Below the pieces are notes generated by a model, which ran no database searches, was not told the origin of the DNA, and worked only from the letters and a program-made list of their open reading frames with translations. A DNA stretch of 34,586 nucleotides, from contig DATBIK010000038.1 in the NCBI GenBank assembly GCA_036556985.1, positions 1 through 34,586 on the forward strand, read 5' to 3'. Both the position numbers and the translations under genes were made by a program. Shown piece after piece: positions 22,266 to 30,267 of the stretch (position 1 is the stretch's first letter; each line of letters opens with the position of its first letter). This DNA comes from JAPSGM01 sp036556985. GTDB lineage: Bacteria > Chloroflexota > Limnocylindria > QHBO01.

Positions 22266-23447
22266 GTGACCACGACCAGTGGGCACTTGCCCCCGAGCTC
22301 GCCGATCTCCTTCGAGTCCCTGCCCACCCCGGTCGGCCGCGCGCGGCTCGGGCGGCTCGTCACCCCGCACGGAACGGTCGACACGCCCCAGTTCATGCCG
22401 GTCGGCACGCAGGCCACGGTGAAGAGCCTGACGCCCGGCGACCTCCGAGCCGCCGGCACGCAGATCATCCTCGGCAATACCTACCACCTCTCCCTGCGAC
22501 CGGGCCACGAGCGGATCGCCCGCCTCGGCGGGCTCCATCGGTTCATGGGCTGGGACGGACCGATCCTCACCGACTCCGGCGGCTTCCAGGTGTTCAGCCT
22601 CGGTCATCTGGGACGCGTCGACGACGATGGCGTGACGTTCGCCAGCCACCTCGACGGCTCGCCGCACCGGCTCACACCGGAGCTGGCGGTCGAGATCCAG
22701 GAAGCGCTGGGCAGCGATATCGCCATGGCCCTCGACGAGCTCGTCGACCCCGGCCGGCCGCCCGACGAAGTGGAGGCCGCCATGCGCCGCACGCATGCCT
22801 GGGCGGAGCGCTGCCTTGCGGCGCGCGCGCGGCCCGACCAGGCACTGTTCGGGATCGTGCAGGGCGGCGTCGATCCGGCGCTGCGGCGTGAGAGCGTGGC
22901 GGCGATCGCCGCGCTTCCCTTCGACGGGATCGCCATCGGCGGCCTGTCGGTGGGGGAGTCGAAGGCGGAGATGGCCGCGACCCTCGACGTCGTGGCCGAG
23001 GCGCTCGACGGCGACGGGCGGGTGCGCTACCTCATGGGCGTCGGCTCACCGGCCGACTTCTTCACGGCCGTGGAGCGCGGCGTGGACCTGTTCGACTGCG
23101 TCCTGCCCACCCGCGTCGCCCGCAACGGACAGGTCTGGACCGATGCCGGACGGATGAACCTGCGCAACGCGCGATTCCTGGACGATGGCGGGCCGATCGA
23201 CGATGACTGCGCCTGCGAGGCCTGCCGAAACCACTCGCGCGCCTACCTGGCGCACCTGTTCCGGGCCGACGAGCTGCTGGCGTACCGCCTCGCCTCGGTC
23301 CACAACGTCACCTATACTCTCGGCCTGATGCGACGCATCCGGTCCGGGCTCGCGGACGGGACGTACGCATCGCTGCGGGACGTCGTCACGGAGCAGCACA
23401 GGAGCAACCGGCGCGAGACCGATAAGCCACCGGTAACGGACCGATAA
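22266..23447 (+). CDS. tgt: tRNA-guanine(34) transglycosylase Tgt
   Basis: Tgt exchanges guanine 34 of Asn, Asp, His and Tyr tRNAs for the queuine precursor preQ1. The product of 393 residues has the expected PQFMPVGTQATVKSL and ILTDSGGFQVFSL segments, with the active-site Asp near 103. GGLSVGES and LFDCVLPTRVARNG follow, and then the C-terminal zinc site CACEAC with the later His (YRLASVHN). Start: an upstream ATG at 22194 would run into the divergent gene. GTG 22266 gives a normal N-terminus and lies 6 bases after a TATCCT box, so it is taken as a leaderless start. The last ten codons also contain three 11-bp-spaced GATAAG-like repeats (23421-23448) that belong to the control region of the next gene. 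Confidence 0.96.
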   Translation: MTTTSGHLPPSSPISFESLPTPVGRARLGRLVTPHGTVDTPQFMPVGTQATVKSLTPGDLRAAGTQIILGNTYHLSLRPGHERIARLGGLHRFMGWDGPILTDSGGFQVFSLGHLGRVDDDGVTFASHLDGSPHRLTPELAVEIQEALGSDIAMALDELVDPGRPPDEVEAAMRRTHAWAERCLAARARPDQALFGIVQGGVDPALRRESVAAIAALPFDGIAIGGLSVGESKAEMAATLDVVAEALDGDGRVRYLMGVGSPADFFTAVERGVDLFDCVLPTRVARNGQVWTDAGRMNLRNARFLDDGGPIDDDCACEACRNHSRAYLAHLFRADELLAYRLASVHNVTYTLGLMRRIRSGLADGTYASLRDVVTEQHRSNRRETDKPPVTDR

Positions 23448-23466
23448 GGCCCGATCCGGCAGGCTG
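23419..23466 (+). promoter_or_regulatory. Composite element: three 11-bp-spaced GATAAG-like repeats plus CAGGCTG
   Basis: GATAAG (23421), GGTAAC (23432) and GATAAG (23443) start exactly 11 bases apart, each after CC. GATAAGGCCC (23443-23452) is followed after 7 bases by CAGGCTG (23460-23466). It overlaps the end of tgt and precedes the 52-aa gene and recA. The matching copy is at 15973-16009. Confidence 0.55.
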
Positions 23467-23505
23467 AGGCGGTCACCGCGGCCGGCAGATCGGAGGTCTG
23501 CTGAG

Positions 23506-23664
23506 ATGGCGAAGGGCAGGGATCGACCGCGTCACCAGGAGAAGCGCAAGCCGAAGGCGAAGGCGCCAAAGGTCCCTCCGGTATCGGCCTATGAGCCGCC
23601 GATGTCGGTCGAGGTGATCAAGCCCAAGCGCAAGCCGCGCCCCGAACCCGGCGAGGAGGAGTGA
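23506..23664 (+). CDS. Small basic protein, 52 residues, upstream of recA
   Basis: The gene encodes 52 residues (MAKGRDRPRHQEKRKPK at the start, GEEE at the end), with many Lys, Arg and Pro and an acidic last four residues. ATG 23506 has GGAGG nine bases upstream, and the stop is TGA 23662-23664. Similar short, basic MAKG-type proteins occur in many bacteria, from memory, but none is characterised. The recA ATG lies 43 bases downstream, so the two are probably on one transcript. The composite GATAAG element stands ahead of both. Nucleic-acid or ribosome binding is a guess from the charge only. Confidence 0.7.
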   Translation: MAKGRDRPRHQEKRKPKAKAPKVPPVSAYEPPMSVEVIKPKRKPRPEPGEEE

Positions 23665-23707
23665 GCTGACCGCCGCCGGGAGCAATAGAGAAGGAGCCCG
23701 CCAGACC

Positions 23708-24778
23708 ATGGACGCCCCGGTGGCCCCCGCCAAGGCCCAGACCCCTCCCGAGCGAAACGGCGAGCGCAATCGCGCCGTCGACGCTGCCATCCTCCAGATC
23801 GAGAAGCAGTTCGGCCGTGGGTCGATCATGCGTCTCGGCGACAAGGGCGCACACCAGAACGTCGACGTCATCCCCACCGGCTCGGTGGCGCTTGACCTGG
23901 CGCTCGGCGTGGGCGGGGTGCCCCGCGGCCGGATCACCGAGATCTACGGCCCCGAGTCGAGCGGGAAGACGACGCTGTGCTACCACATCGCCGCCAGCGC
24001 CCAGCGCAACGGCGGTGTGGCCGCCTTCATCGACGCGGAGCACGCCCTGGACCCGACCTACGCCCGCAACGTCGGCGTGAACGTCGACGAGCTCCTCGTC
24101 AGCCAGCCGGACACCGGCGAGCAGGCGCTCGAGATCGCCGAGACACTCATTCGCTCGAACGGCGTCGACGTCGTCATCGTCGACTCGGTGGCGGCCCTCG
24201 TGCCGCGCGCGGAGATCGAGGGCGAGATGGGGGACAGCTTCGTCGGCCTCCAGGCACGCCTCATGAGCCAGGCCCTTCGCAAGCTGACCGGTGCCATCAA
24301 CCGCAGCAACACCTCGCTCGTGTTCACGAACCAGCTGCGCGAGAAGATCGGCGTCATGTTCGGCAACCCGGAGACCACGCCGGGCGGCCGCGCGCTGAAG
24401 TTCTACGCCAGTGTCCGGCTCGACATCCGGCGCATCGAGACGCTGAAGTCGGGGACCGATGCGATCGGCTCCCGGACGCGCGTGAAGGTGGTGAAGAACA
24501 AGGTCGCATCGCCCTTCCGGCTGGCCGAGTTCGACATCATGTACAACGAGGGCATCAGCCGCGAGGGTGGGCTCCTCGACGTGGGAATCGCGGCGGGGGT
24601 CTTGACGAAGACCGGCGCCTGGTTCAACTACGGAGACACCCGCCTCGGCCAGGGACGGGAGAATTCTCGCGACTTCCTCAAGGCGAACCCTGAGATCGCC
24701 GCGAAGGTCGAGCAGGAGATCCGTGGCAAGGTTTCGTCGATCGAGGTCGGCGTCGAGGGGATTGCCGAAGCCGAGTAG
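23708..24778 (+). CDS. recA: Recombinase RecA
   Basis: RecA forms the filament on single-stranded DNA that drives strand exchange and the SOS response. The 356-residue product has the family N-terminal helix (AILQIEKQFGRGSIMRLGD) and Walker A GPESSGKTT at 81-89. It also has the VIVDSVAALVPRAEIEGEMGD Walker B region, the loop segment LREKIGVMFGNPETTPGGRALKFYASVRLDIRR, and the C-terminal domain (FNYGDTRLGQGRENSRDFLKANPE). The acidic tail found in many RecA proteins is short. Start: ATG 23708 with AAGGAG 11 bases upstream. The end of the gene overlaps the GTG of the next gene by 56 bases. No classical SOS box is recognised upstream; the GATAAG element is a candidate control site. Confidence 0.98.
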   Translation: MDAPVAPAKAQTPPERNGERNRAVDAAILQIEKQFGRGSIMRLGDKGAHQNVDVIPTGSVALDLALGVGGVPRGRITEIYGPESSGKTTLCYHIAASAQRNGGVAAFIDAEHALDPTYARNVGVNVDELLVSQPDTGEQALEIAETLIRSNGVDVVIVDSVAALVPRAEIEGEMGDSFVGLQARLMSQALRKLTGAINRSNTSLVFTNQLREKIGVMFGNPETTPGGRALKFYASVRLDIRRIETLKSGTDAIGSRTRVKVVKNKVASPFRLAEFDIMYNEGISREGGLLDVGIAAGVLTKTGAWFNYGDTRLGQGRENSRDFLKANPEIAAKVEQEIRGKVSSIEVGVEGIAEAE

Positions 24779-25238
24779 CGGCCTGACGACGAGCGACGAC
24801 CTCGCCGCCGCGGCCGTACGCTGGGCGCTCGAGCGCGTCGGCGAGCGCGGGTACTCGCTCCGCTGCCTGGCTTTCGTCGAGGACGCATTCGAGCGGGCCA
24901 ACGGGATCGAGGTCTTCGGCGGCAGCTCGGCGACGGAGTCAGCAACTCAGTACGGCCTCCATCCGTTCGACGACGCCCAGCCCCCACCGGCCGGATCGTT
25001 CGTCTTCTACGACGCCGAGGGGCCGATCCGCGGCACGCGCGACAACTGGGGCCATGTGGGCCTGTCGATCGGCGATGGCCGCGTCGTGCACGCCTGGGAT
25101 CTGGTCCGTGTCGATCCGGCGCGGGCTGTCGAGCGGCTCGAAGGTGCTCCCGGGTGGACCTCGCCCCGGCTCCGCGGCTGGGCGGACGTCGAAACGATCC
25201 TGCGCGGTCACCGGACGCGGAACTGGGACGATGGCTGA
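24723..25238 (+). CDS. NlpC/P60-like (Cys-His) domain protein between recA and recX
   Basis: The 171-residue product has a Cys-His hydrolase-like pattern. Cys48 lies in LRCLAFVEDAFERANG, GSFVFYD is followed by His111 in NWGHVGLSIGDGRVVHAWD, and the C-terminal SPRLRGWADVETIL is typical of NlpC/P60-like folds. Members cut peptidoglycan peptides or amide bonds; there is no signal peptide, so a cytoplasmic role is possible. Start: GTG 24723 has AGGAG four bases upstream but lies 56 bases inside recA, and its first 20 residues are Arg/Ser-rich. TTG 24762 is the alternative. The stop TGA (25236-25238) overlaps the recX ATG region by 8 bases. The family call is moderate, and the link with recombination is only positional. 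Confidence 0.7.
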   Translation: MARFRRSRSASRGLPKPSSGLTTSDDLAAAAVRWALERVGERGYSLRCLAFVEDAFERANGIEVFGGSSATESATQYGLHPFDDAQPPPAGSFVFYDAEGPIRGTRDNWGHVGLSIGDGRVVHAWDLVRVDPARAVERLEGAPGWTSPRLRGWADVETILRGHRTRNWDDG

Positions 25239-25800
25239 GCGAGCGCGGCGGGGCAGGCGAGCGCCCAAGGTCCCGCCGGACGCCGAGGCAGCGATGGAGG
25301 TCGCTGCGCGATACCTCGCCACACGGCCGCGGACCCGCCGCGAGGTGGAGCTGCGGCTCCGGCGCACCGGGGCGAGCGACGAGGTGGTGGATGCCACCAT
25401 TGGCCGGCTCGAGGCGCTCGGCTACGTGGATGACGGCGCGTTCGTCCGCTGGTGGGGCGAGCAGCGCGACCGCCACGCGCCCCGAGGCCGGCGGATGGTG
25501 GAGGCCGAGCTCCGCCAGCGGGGCGTGGGTCGCGAGGCGATCGAGGCCTTCCGTGCGACCTGGGAGGCACCGGAGCGCGCGCCGGGCGACGACCACCTGC
25601 CGGCAACCGATGCCGACCGCGCCGCCATCGCGCTGGAGCGTCACCTCCGCGGCCGGGCCGTGCCGGAGGATGACCGGGCCCTCGCCAGGATCGGCATGTA
25701 CCTCGTGCGGCGCGGGTTCGACCCGGAGACGGCACGCGCCACGATCCGTGCCGCGCAGCGAGCCGCGAGCGGTAGGCCCGGGGCCGAGGAATCGTCGTGA
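25231..25800 (+). CDS. recX: Regulatory protein RecX
   Basis: RecX binds RecA filaments and limits their activity. The 189-residue product matches RecX: AARYLATRPRTRREVELRLRRTGASDEVVDATIGRLEALGYVDDGAFVRWWGEQRDRHAPRGRRMVEAELRQRGVGREAI is the first helical repeat pair. A third repeat follows near the C-terminus (YLVRRGFDPETARATIRAA). The N-terminal 20 residues are basic. The ATG at 25231 overlaps the preceding stop by 8 bases. The gene order recA, NlpC-like, recX is close enough for one operon, so RecX synthesis would follow RecA. Confidence 0.93.
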   Translation: MAERARRGRRAPKVPPDAEAAMEVAARYLATRPRTRREVELRLRRTGASDEVVDATIGRLEALGYVDDGAFVRWWGEQRDRHAPRGRRMVEAELRQRGVGREAIEAFRATWEAPERAPGDDHLPATDADRAAIALERHLRGRAVPEDDRALARIGMYLVRRGFDPETARATIRAAQRAASGRPGAEESS

Positions 25801-25806
25801 ACCGGG

Positions 25807-25812
25807 TACGGT
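25807..25812 (+). promoter_or_regulatory. -10 box (TACGGT) of the LLM oxidoreductase gene
   Basis: TACGGT is followed after 6 bases by ATG 25819. This suggests the oxidoreductase is transcribed separately from recX with a leaderless mRNA. No ribosome binding site or clear -35 is seen. Confidence 0.45.
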
Positions 25813-25818
25813 GAGCCG

Positions 25819-26775
25819 ATGCCGATGCGCCTGGCGCTGATGACCGAGCCCCAGCAGGGGCTGAGCTACGACGAGGTCCTTGCCGCGGCCCGCGCGGCGG
25901 AGGAAGCTGGCCTGGAGGCCTTCTTCCGATCGGACCACTTTGCGAGCTTTCCCGGACCGGAGGGCCTGCCGACCACCGAGGCGTGGAGCACGCTCGCCGG
26001 CCTGGCGCGAGAGACGCGGACGATCCGCATCGGGTCCCTCGTCTCGCCGGTGACGTTCCGCATTCCCGGCGTGCTGGCCAAGCAGGTGGCGACGGTCGAC
26101 GAGATGAGCGCTGGACGCGTGGAGCTGGGGATGGGCGCCGGCTGGAACGACGAGGAGCACGCCCAGCTCGGCATCCCGTTCCCGGACCTCGGCGAGCGCT
26201 ACGACCGTTTCGAGGAGGCGGTCGCCATCGTCCACGGCCTGTGGACCGAGCCGGACGGCTGGGGCTTCGACGGCGCGCACTGGCGAGTGGAGGGCGCCCA
26301 CTTCGCCCCACGTCCGGCCCAGGGCGAGCGCCGGCATCCGAACCTCATCCTCGGCGGCGACGGCGGGCCGCGCCTCTCGCGCCTCGTCGCCCGGTTCGCC
26401 GATGAGTTCAACCTCGTGTCCGCCTCGCCGGACAAGGCGCGCGACGCGTACGGCCGGATCGACCGCGCCTGCGAGGCCGCCGGACGCGACCCCGCGGAGG
26501 TGACGCGATCGGCCATGACCGGCGTCCTCATCGCCGAAACCGAGCACGAGCTGCGTGACCGGGTGCGTGCGCAGCTCGAGATGCTCGGCAGCGCGGACGC
26601 GGACGCCGACGCCTGGCTGGCGGACCGCCGACGGCGCTGGATCATGGGCACCCTCGACGAGGCGGGCGAGCGGGTCGCGGCCATGGCTGCGGCGGGAGTC
26701 GAGCGCATCATGCTGCAGGACTTCCTGCCGCGCGACCTCGACATGGTGCGCCTCATGCCGCGCCTGGCGGGCTGA
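25819..26775 (+). CDS. LLM-class (luciferase-like, probably F420- or FMN-dependent) oxidoreductase
   Basis: The 318-residue product is a TIM-barrel luciferase-like protein. Landmarks are EAGLEAFFRSDHF, RIGSLVSPVTFRIPGVLAKQVATVDEMSAGRVELGMGAGWNDEEHAQLGIPFPDLGERYDRFEEAV and the PNLILGGDGGPRLSRLVARFADEFN segment. They match the family that uses F420 or FMN. The cofactor and substrate cannot be assigned. F420-type members are numerous in Chloroflexota and Actinobacteria. ATG 25819 is chosen for its -10 box; ATG 25825 is an alternative. Downstream lies the rny leader; no terminator is evident. Confidence 0.88.
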   Translation: MPMRLALMTEPQQGLSYDEVLAAARAAEEAGLEAFFRSDHFASFPGPEGLPTTEAWSTLAGLARETRTIRIGSLVSPVTFRIPGVLAKQVATVDEMSAGRVELGMGAGWNDEEHAQLGIPFPDLGERYDRFEEAVAIVHGLWTEPDGWGFDGAHWRVEGAHFAPRPAQGERRHPNLILGGDGGPRLSRLVARFADEFNLVSASPDKARDAYGRIDRACEAAGRDPAEVTRSAMTGVLIAETEHELRDRVRAQLEMLGSADADADAWLADRRRRWIMGTLDEAGERVAAMAAAGVERIMLQDFLPRDLDMVRLMPRLAG

Positions 26776-26821
26776 ACGAGGCGAGATAGGTGGCGCCGGG
26801 GTGGGTACCGGCGAGTTGCGG

Positions 26822-26957
26822 TACACTCGCCAAGGGTTGACACGACGTTGACGTTCGAGCGCATCGGCGCCGGGCAGCCCGCACAACGATGCATGCAGCG
26901 CGTCCGTCGTGACGGGCGCCATCGGTCGCCCACGCGGGCTCCAGCCACGGAGGAGCC
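26822..26957 (+). promoter_or_regulatory. rny promoter and leader region
   Basis: TACACT (26822-26827) could be a -10 box giving a leader of about 120 bases. It lies within a GGCGAG/CTCGCC inverted repeat (26810-26831). TTGAC is repeated at 26837 and 26849. The ribosome binding site GGAGGAG (26949-26955) ends two bases before the ATG. No known riboswitch was recognised; RNase Y leaders can be autoregulated, which is a speculation here. Confidence 0.35.
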
Positions 26958-28490
26958 ATGATCGAGACATCCGTCGCCATCCTGGCGGCGCTCGGAGCAC
27001 TCGTCGTCGGCACGGGCCTGGGCTATCTCGCCCGGCGCTACCTCGCCGCCACGGCGGTCCGGCACGCGGAGAGCTACGCGGAGCGGATCGTGGCCGAGGC
27101 CCGCGCCAAGCAGAAGGAGATCGTCCTCGAGGGCAAGGACCAGGCACTCCAGGCCCAGCGCGCCGCCGAGGACGAGGCGCGCGAGAAGCGGGCCGACCTC
27201 CAGCGCCAGGAACGCCTCCTCCTCGACCGCGCCGAGAGCCTCGACCGCAAGGTCGAGGCCCAGGAACGCCGCGAGGAGGCCTTCGAGCAGCACCAGCGCG
27301 AGGTCGACGCCGAGCGCGCGCGGCTCGCCGAGCTCCATGCCCGCCAGCTGGTCGAGCTCGAGCGCGTGAGCGGCCTCAGCGTCGCCGAGGCGCGACAGAG
27401 CCTCATCCAGCAGATCGTCGACGAGGCGCAGGCCGAGGCCCAGCATCGGGTGCGCGACATCGAGCGCCGCGCCCAGGACGAGGGTGACGAGCGCGCCCGC
27501 CGCATCCTCACCACGGTCATGCAGCGCGTCGCCGCCGACCACACCAGCGAGGCGACCGTCACCGTCGTCAGCCTGCCGAGCGAGGAGATGAAGGGCCGCA
27601 TCATCGGCCGGGAGGGGAGGAACATCCGCGCTCTCGAACAGGCGACCGGGGTCGACCTCATCATCGACGACACGCCCGAGGCGGTGGTGCTGTCCGGCTT
27701 CGACCCGGTACGGCGCGAGGTGGCGCGCATGGCGCTCACCAAGCTCATCAGCGACGGGCGCATCCACCCCGGGCGCATCGAGGAGACGGTGGCCAAGTGC
27801 CGGGCCGAGATCGAGACCGTCATGCGCCAAGCCGGCGAGCAGGCCGCCTACGACGCCGGCGTGCCGGGCCTCCACCCCGAGCTCATCAAGCTCCTCGGCC
27901 GGCTGAAGTACCGCACCAGCTACGGCCAGAACGTGCTGAACCACTGCATCGAGACCGCGCGCCTGGCGGGGCTCCTGGCGGCCGAGATCGGCGCCAACGT
28001 GAACGAGTCGAAGAAGGGCGGCCTGCTCCACGACATCGGCAAGGCGGTCGACCACGAGGTGGAGGGCCCGCACGCCCAGATCGGCGGCGACATCGCCGCT
28101 CGGTACGGCGTGAACGCGGTGGTCTGCAACGCCATCGCCGCGCACCACCAGGAGGTCGAGCAGGAGTCGGTGGAGGCGACCGTGGTCCAGATCGCCGACG
28201 CCATCAGCGCATCACGGCCGGGAGCACGCGGCGAGAGCCTGGACAACTATGTGAAGCGCCTCGACGATCTCCAGCAGATCGCGCTCAGCTTCCCCGGTGT
28301 CGAGCGCTGCTACGCGATCCAGGCCGGGCGCGAGATCCGGATCCTGGTGAAGCCGGAGGACGTGGACGACCTCGCCTCCTCTCGGCTGGCCCGCGACGTG
28401 GTGAAGAAGATCGAGGAGCAGCTCCAGTACCCGGGCCAGATCAAGGTGACGGTCATCCGCGAGACCCGCGCCGTCGACTACGCCCGATGA
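26958..28490 (+). CDS. rny: Ribonuclease Y
   Basis: RNase Y is the membrane-anchored endonuclease that starts mRNA decay in many bacteria. The 510-residue product has an N-terminal membrane helix (about 6-28) and a long charged coiled coil (about 35-190, rich in Glu, Arg, Ala and Gln). A KH domain follows (SEEMKGRIIGREGRNIRALEQATGVD near 210-235), and then the HD domain with LLHDIGKAVDHE near 358. AAHHQEVE and VQIADAISASRPGARGESLDNYVKRLDDLQQIA come after it, and the protein ends in DYAR. Length is normal. The ATG at 26958 has GGAGGAG upstream. The stop overlaps the ymdB ATG by four bases (ATGA), a linkage known in other bacteria. Confidence 0.97.
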   Translation: MIETSVAILAALGALVVGTGLGYLARRYLAATAVRHAESYAERIVAEARAKQKEIVLEGKDQALQAQRAAEDEAREKRADLQRQERLLLDRAESLDRKVEAQERREEAFEQHQREVDAERARLAELHARQLVELERVSGLSVAEARQSLIQQIVDEAQAEAQHRVRDIERRAQDEGDERARRILTTVMQRVAADHTSEATVTVVSLPSEEMKGRIIGREGRNIRALEQATGVDLIIDDTPEAVVLSGFDPVRREVARMALTKLISDGRIHPGRIEETVAKCRAEIETVMRQAGEQAAYDAGVPGLHPELIKLLGRLKYRTSYGQNVLNHCIETARLAGLLAAEIGANVNESKKGGLLHDIGKAVDHEVEGPHAQIGGDIAARYGVNAVVCNAIAAHHQEVEQESVEATVVQIADAISASRPGARGESLDNYVKRLDDLQQIALSFPGVERCYAIQAGREIRILVKPEDVDDLASSRLARDVVKKIEEQLQYPGQIKVTVIRETRAVDYAR

Positions 28491-29296
28491 TCGACCGCGC
28501 CGCCCTGCTGCGGTGCATGGTCATCGGCGACATCATCGGCAAGCCCGGGCGCCAGGCGATCGGGCACCACCTCGCCGACCTGCGCGCTGAGCTCGACCTG
28601 GACATGGTCATCGCCAACGGGGAGAACGTCGCCGCCGGAGCCGGCCTCACCCCGAGCCTGAGCGAGGAGCTGCTGGGCCACGGCATCGACGTCATCACCA
28701 GCGGCAACCACGTGTGGGACAAGCGCGAGGTGTACGAGTACCTCGATTCCGGGCGCCCCGTGCTCCGCCCGCTGAACTACCCCGACACGGCACCGGGCCG
28801 TGGCTGGCTCGTCCACGAGCTGCCCGATGGCGAGCACGTCGCCGTCCTCAACGCCATGGGCCGCGTCTTCATGAACCAGCTCGACTCGCCGTTCACCGCC
28901 ATCGACGCGCTGCTCGACGGCGCCGCCGAGCCGCTGCCGCCGATCCGCATCCTCGACTTCCACTGCGAGATCACCTCCGAGAAGAACGCCATGGGCTGGT
29001 TCCTCGACGGGCGGGTGAGCGCCGTGGTCGGCAGCCACACGCACGTGCCGACCGCCGATGCGCGCATCCTGCCGAAGGGCACCGCCTACATCAGCGACAT
29101 CGGCATGACCGGACCCCGCGACTCGATCATCGGCTTCAGCCTGGAGACCGTCCTGCCCCGATTCCTCAGCCACCTGCCGACCCGCTTCCAGGTCGCCGAT
29201 GGCCCGGTCTCCTTCAACGCCGTGGTCGTCACCGTCGATCGGGCCACCGGACGGGCCACCGCCATCGACCAGGTCCAGCGCCTGTACGAGGTCTGA
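28487..29296 (+). CDS. ymdB: YmdB-family metallophosphoesterase
   Basis: The 269-residue metal-dependent phosphoesterase of the YmdB/TIGR00282 type is related to 2',3'-cyclic nucleotide phosphodiesterases. Metal ligands lie in VIGDIIGKPGR, NGENVAAG, TSGNHVWD, and SHTHVPTADARILPKGTAYISDIGMTG. The ATG at 28487 overlaps the rny stop as ATGA, so the two are translationally coupled. In Bacillus YmdB affects biofilm and motility decisions; whether it does so here is unknown. The stop is followed after 8 bases by miaA. Confidence 0.92.
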   Translation: MIDRAALLRCMVIGDIIGKPGRQAIGHHLADLRAELDLDMVIANGENVAAGAGLTPSLSEELLGHGIDVITSGNHVWDKREVYEYLDSGRPVLRPLNYPDTAPGRGWLVHELPDGEHVAVLNAMGRVFMNQLDSPFTAIDALLDGAAEPLPPIRILDFHCEITSEKNAMGWFLDGRVSAVVGSHTHVPTADARILPKGTAYISDIGMTGPRDSIIGFSLETVLPRFLSHLPTRFQVADGPVSFNAVVVTVDRATGRATAIDQVQRLYEV

Positions 29297-29304
29297 CCGG
29301 ACCG

Positions 29305-30258
29305 ATGGCGCCGCGCGCCGCGCGTCGCAGGCCCCCGCCGCCGATCGCCGCGATCGTCGGCCCCACCGGCTCGGGCAAGAGCGACCTGGCCATGGCCATC
29401 GCGGCGCGCCAGCCGGTCGAGATCATCGTCGCCGACTCGCGCCAGGTGTACCGCGGCATGGACCTCGGCACCGCCAAGGCCGCCCCCGCCGAGCGCGCCG
29501 CCGTCCCGCACCACCTGCTCGACCTGGTCGACCCCGACGAGCCGTTCACCCTGGCCGACTGGCTCGCCGCCGCGCGGGCTGTCGTTCCACAGGTCGCCGC
29601 CCGCGGTCGGCTGCCGCTCCTGGTGGGAGGCACCGGCCTGTACGTCACCGCCCTCGTCGACGGCTACGCACTGCCCGGCGGCCCGCCCTCTCCGGAGGTG
29701 CGCCGTCGCCTGGTGGAGGAGATGGACGCGGAGGGGCTGGCGCCGCTCGCCGAGCGGCTGCGTCGGGACGCGCCGCAAGTCGCCGCGACGACCGACCTGC
29801 GCAACCCGCGCCGCGTGATCCGCGCCCTCGAGCGGGCCGCGGGCGGCAGCGCGGCGCAGACGGCGGCGAAGCCGTATCCGGGCCGCGTCGCCCTGCTCGG
29901 CATCCGTCGCCCCCGCGCGGCCCTGTACCGCAGCATCGACGCTCGGGCGGCGGCGATGTTCGCCGGCGGCCTGCTCGACGAGGTGGACGCGCTCCGCCGC
30001 GCGGGCTTCAGCGCGGACCTGGCGCCGATGACCGGCCACGGCTACCGCGAGGCCGCACGCGTCCTGGCGGGGGAGTGGAGCGTGGAACGGGCGATCGAGG
30101 TCACCGCCCGGCACACACGCCAGTACGCGAAGCGTCAGCTCAGCTGGCTGCGGCGTGACACGCGGATCGTGTGGCTCGACGCTGGTGATCGCGCGGCGGA
30201 CGACCCGGCGCTCGTCGCGCAGGCGCTCGACCTGCTGGGGCGGATGCTGGCGGAGTAG
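29305..30258 (+). CDS. miaA: tRNA dimethylallyltransferase MiaA
   Basis: MiaA adds a dimethylallyl group to A37 of tRNAs that read codons starting with U. The 317-residue product has Walker A GPTGSGKS at 19-26, DSRQVYRGMDLGTAK with the catalytic Asp, HHLLDLVDP, and GGTGLYV. The tRNA-binding parts are PRRVIRALE and TARHTRQYAKRQLSWLRRD. It is slightly longer than average at the N-terminus, with a Pro/Arg-rich start. It belongs to the rny-ymdB-miaA operon. The next gene is convergent and only 9 bases away, with no terminator hairpin. Confidence 0.96.
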   Translation: MAPRAARRRPPPPIAAIVGPTGSGKSDLAMAIAARQPVEIIVADSRQVYRGMDLGTAKAAPAERAAVPHHLLDLVDPDEPFTLADWLAAARAVVPQVAARGRLPLLVGGTGLYVTALVDGYALPGGPPSPEVRRRLVEEMDAEGLAPLAERLRRDAPQVAATTDLRNPRRVIRALERAAGGSAAQTAAKPYPGRVALLGIRRPRAALYRSIDARAAAMFAGGLLDEVDALRRAGFSADLAPMTGHGYREAARVLAGEWSVERAIEVTARHTRQYAKRQLSWLRRDTRIVWLDAGDRAADDPALVAQALDLLGRMLAE

Positions 30259-30267
30259 GGGAGTGGG

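Noticed and set aside
23665..23707. Classical LexA box before recA
   Set aside because: No CTGT-N8-ACAG or GAAC-N4-GTTC pattern was found in the recA upstream region.
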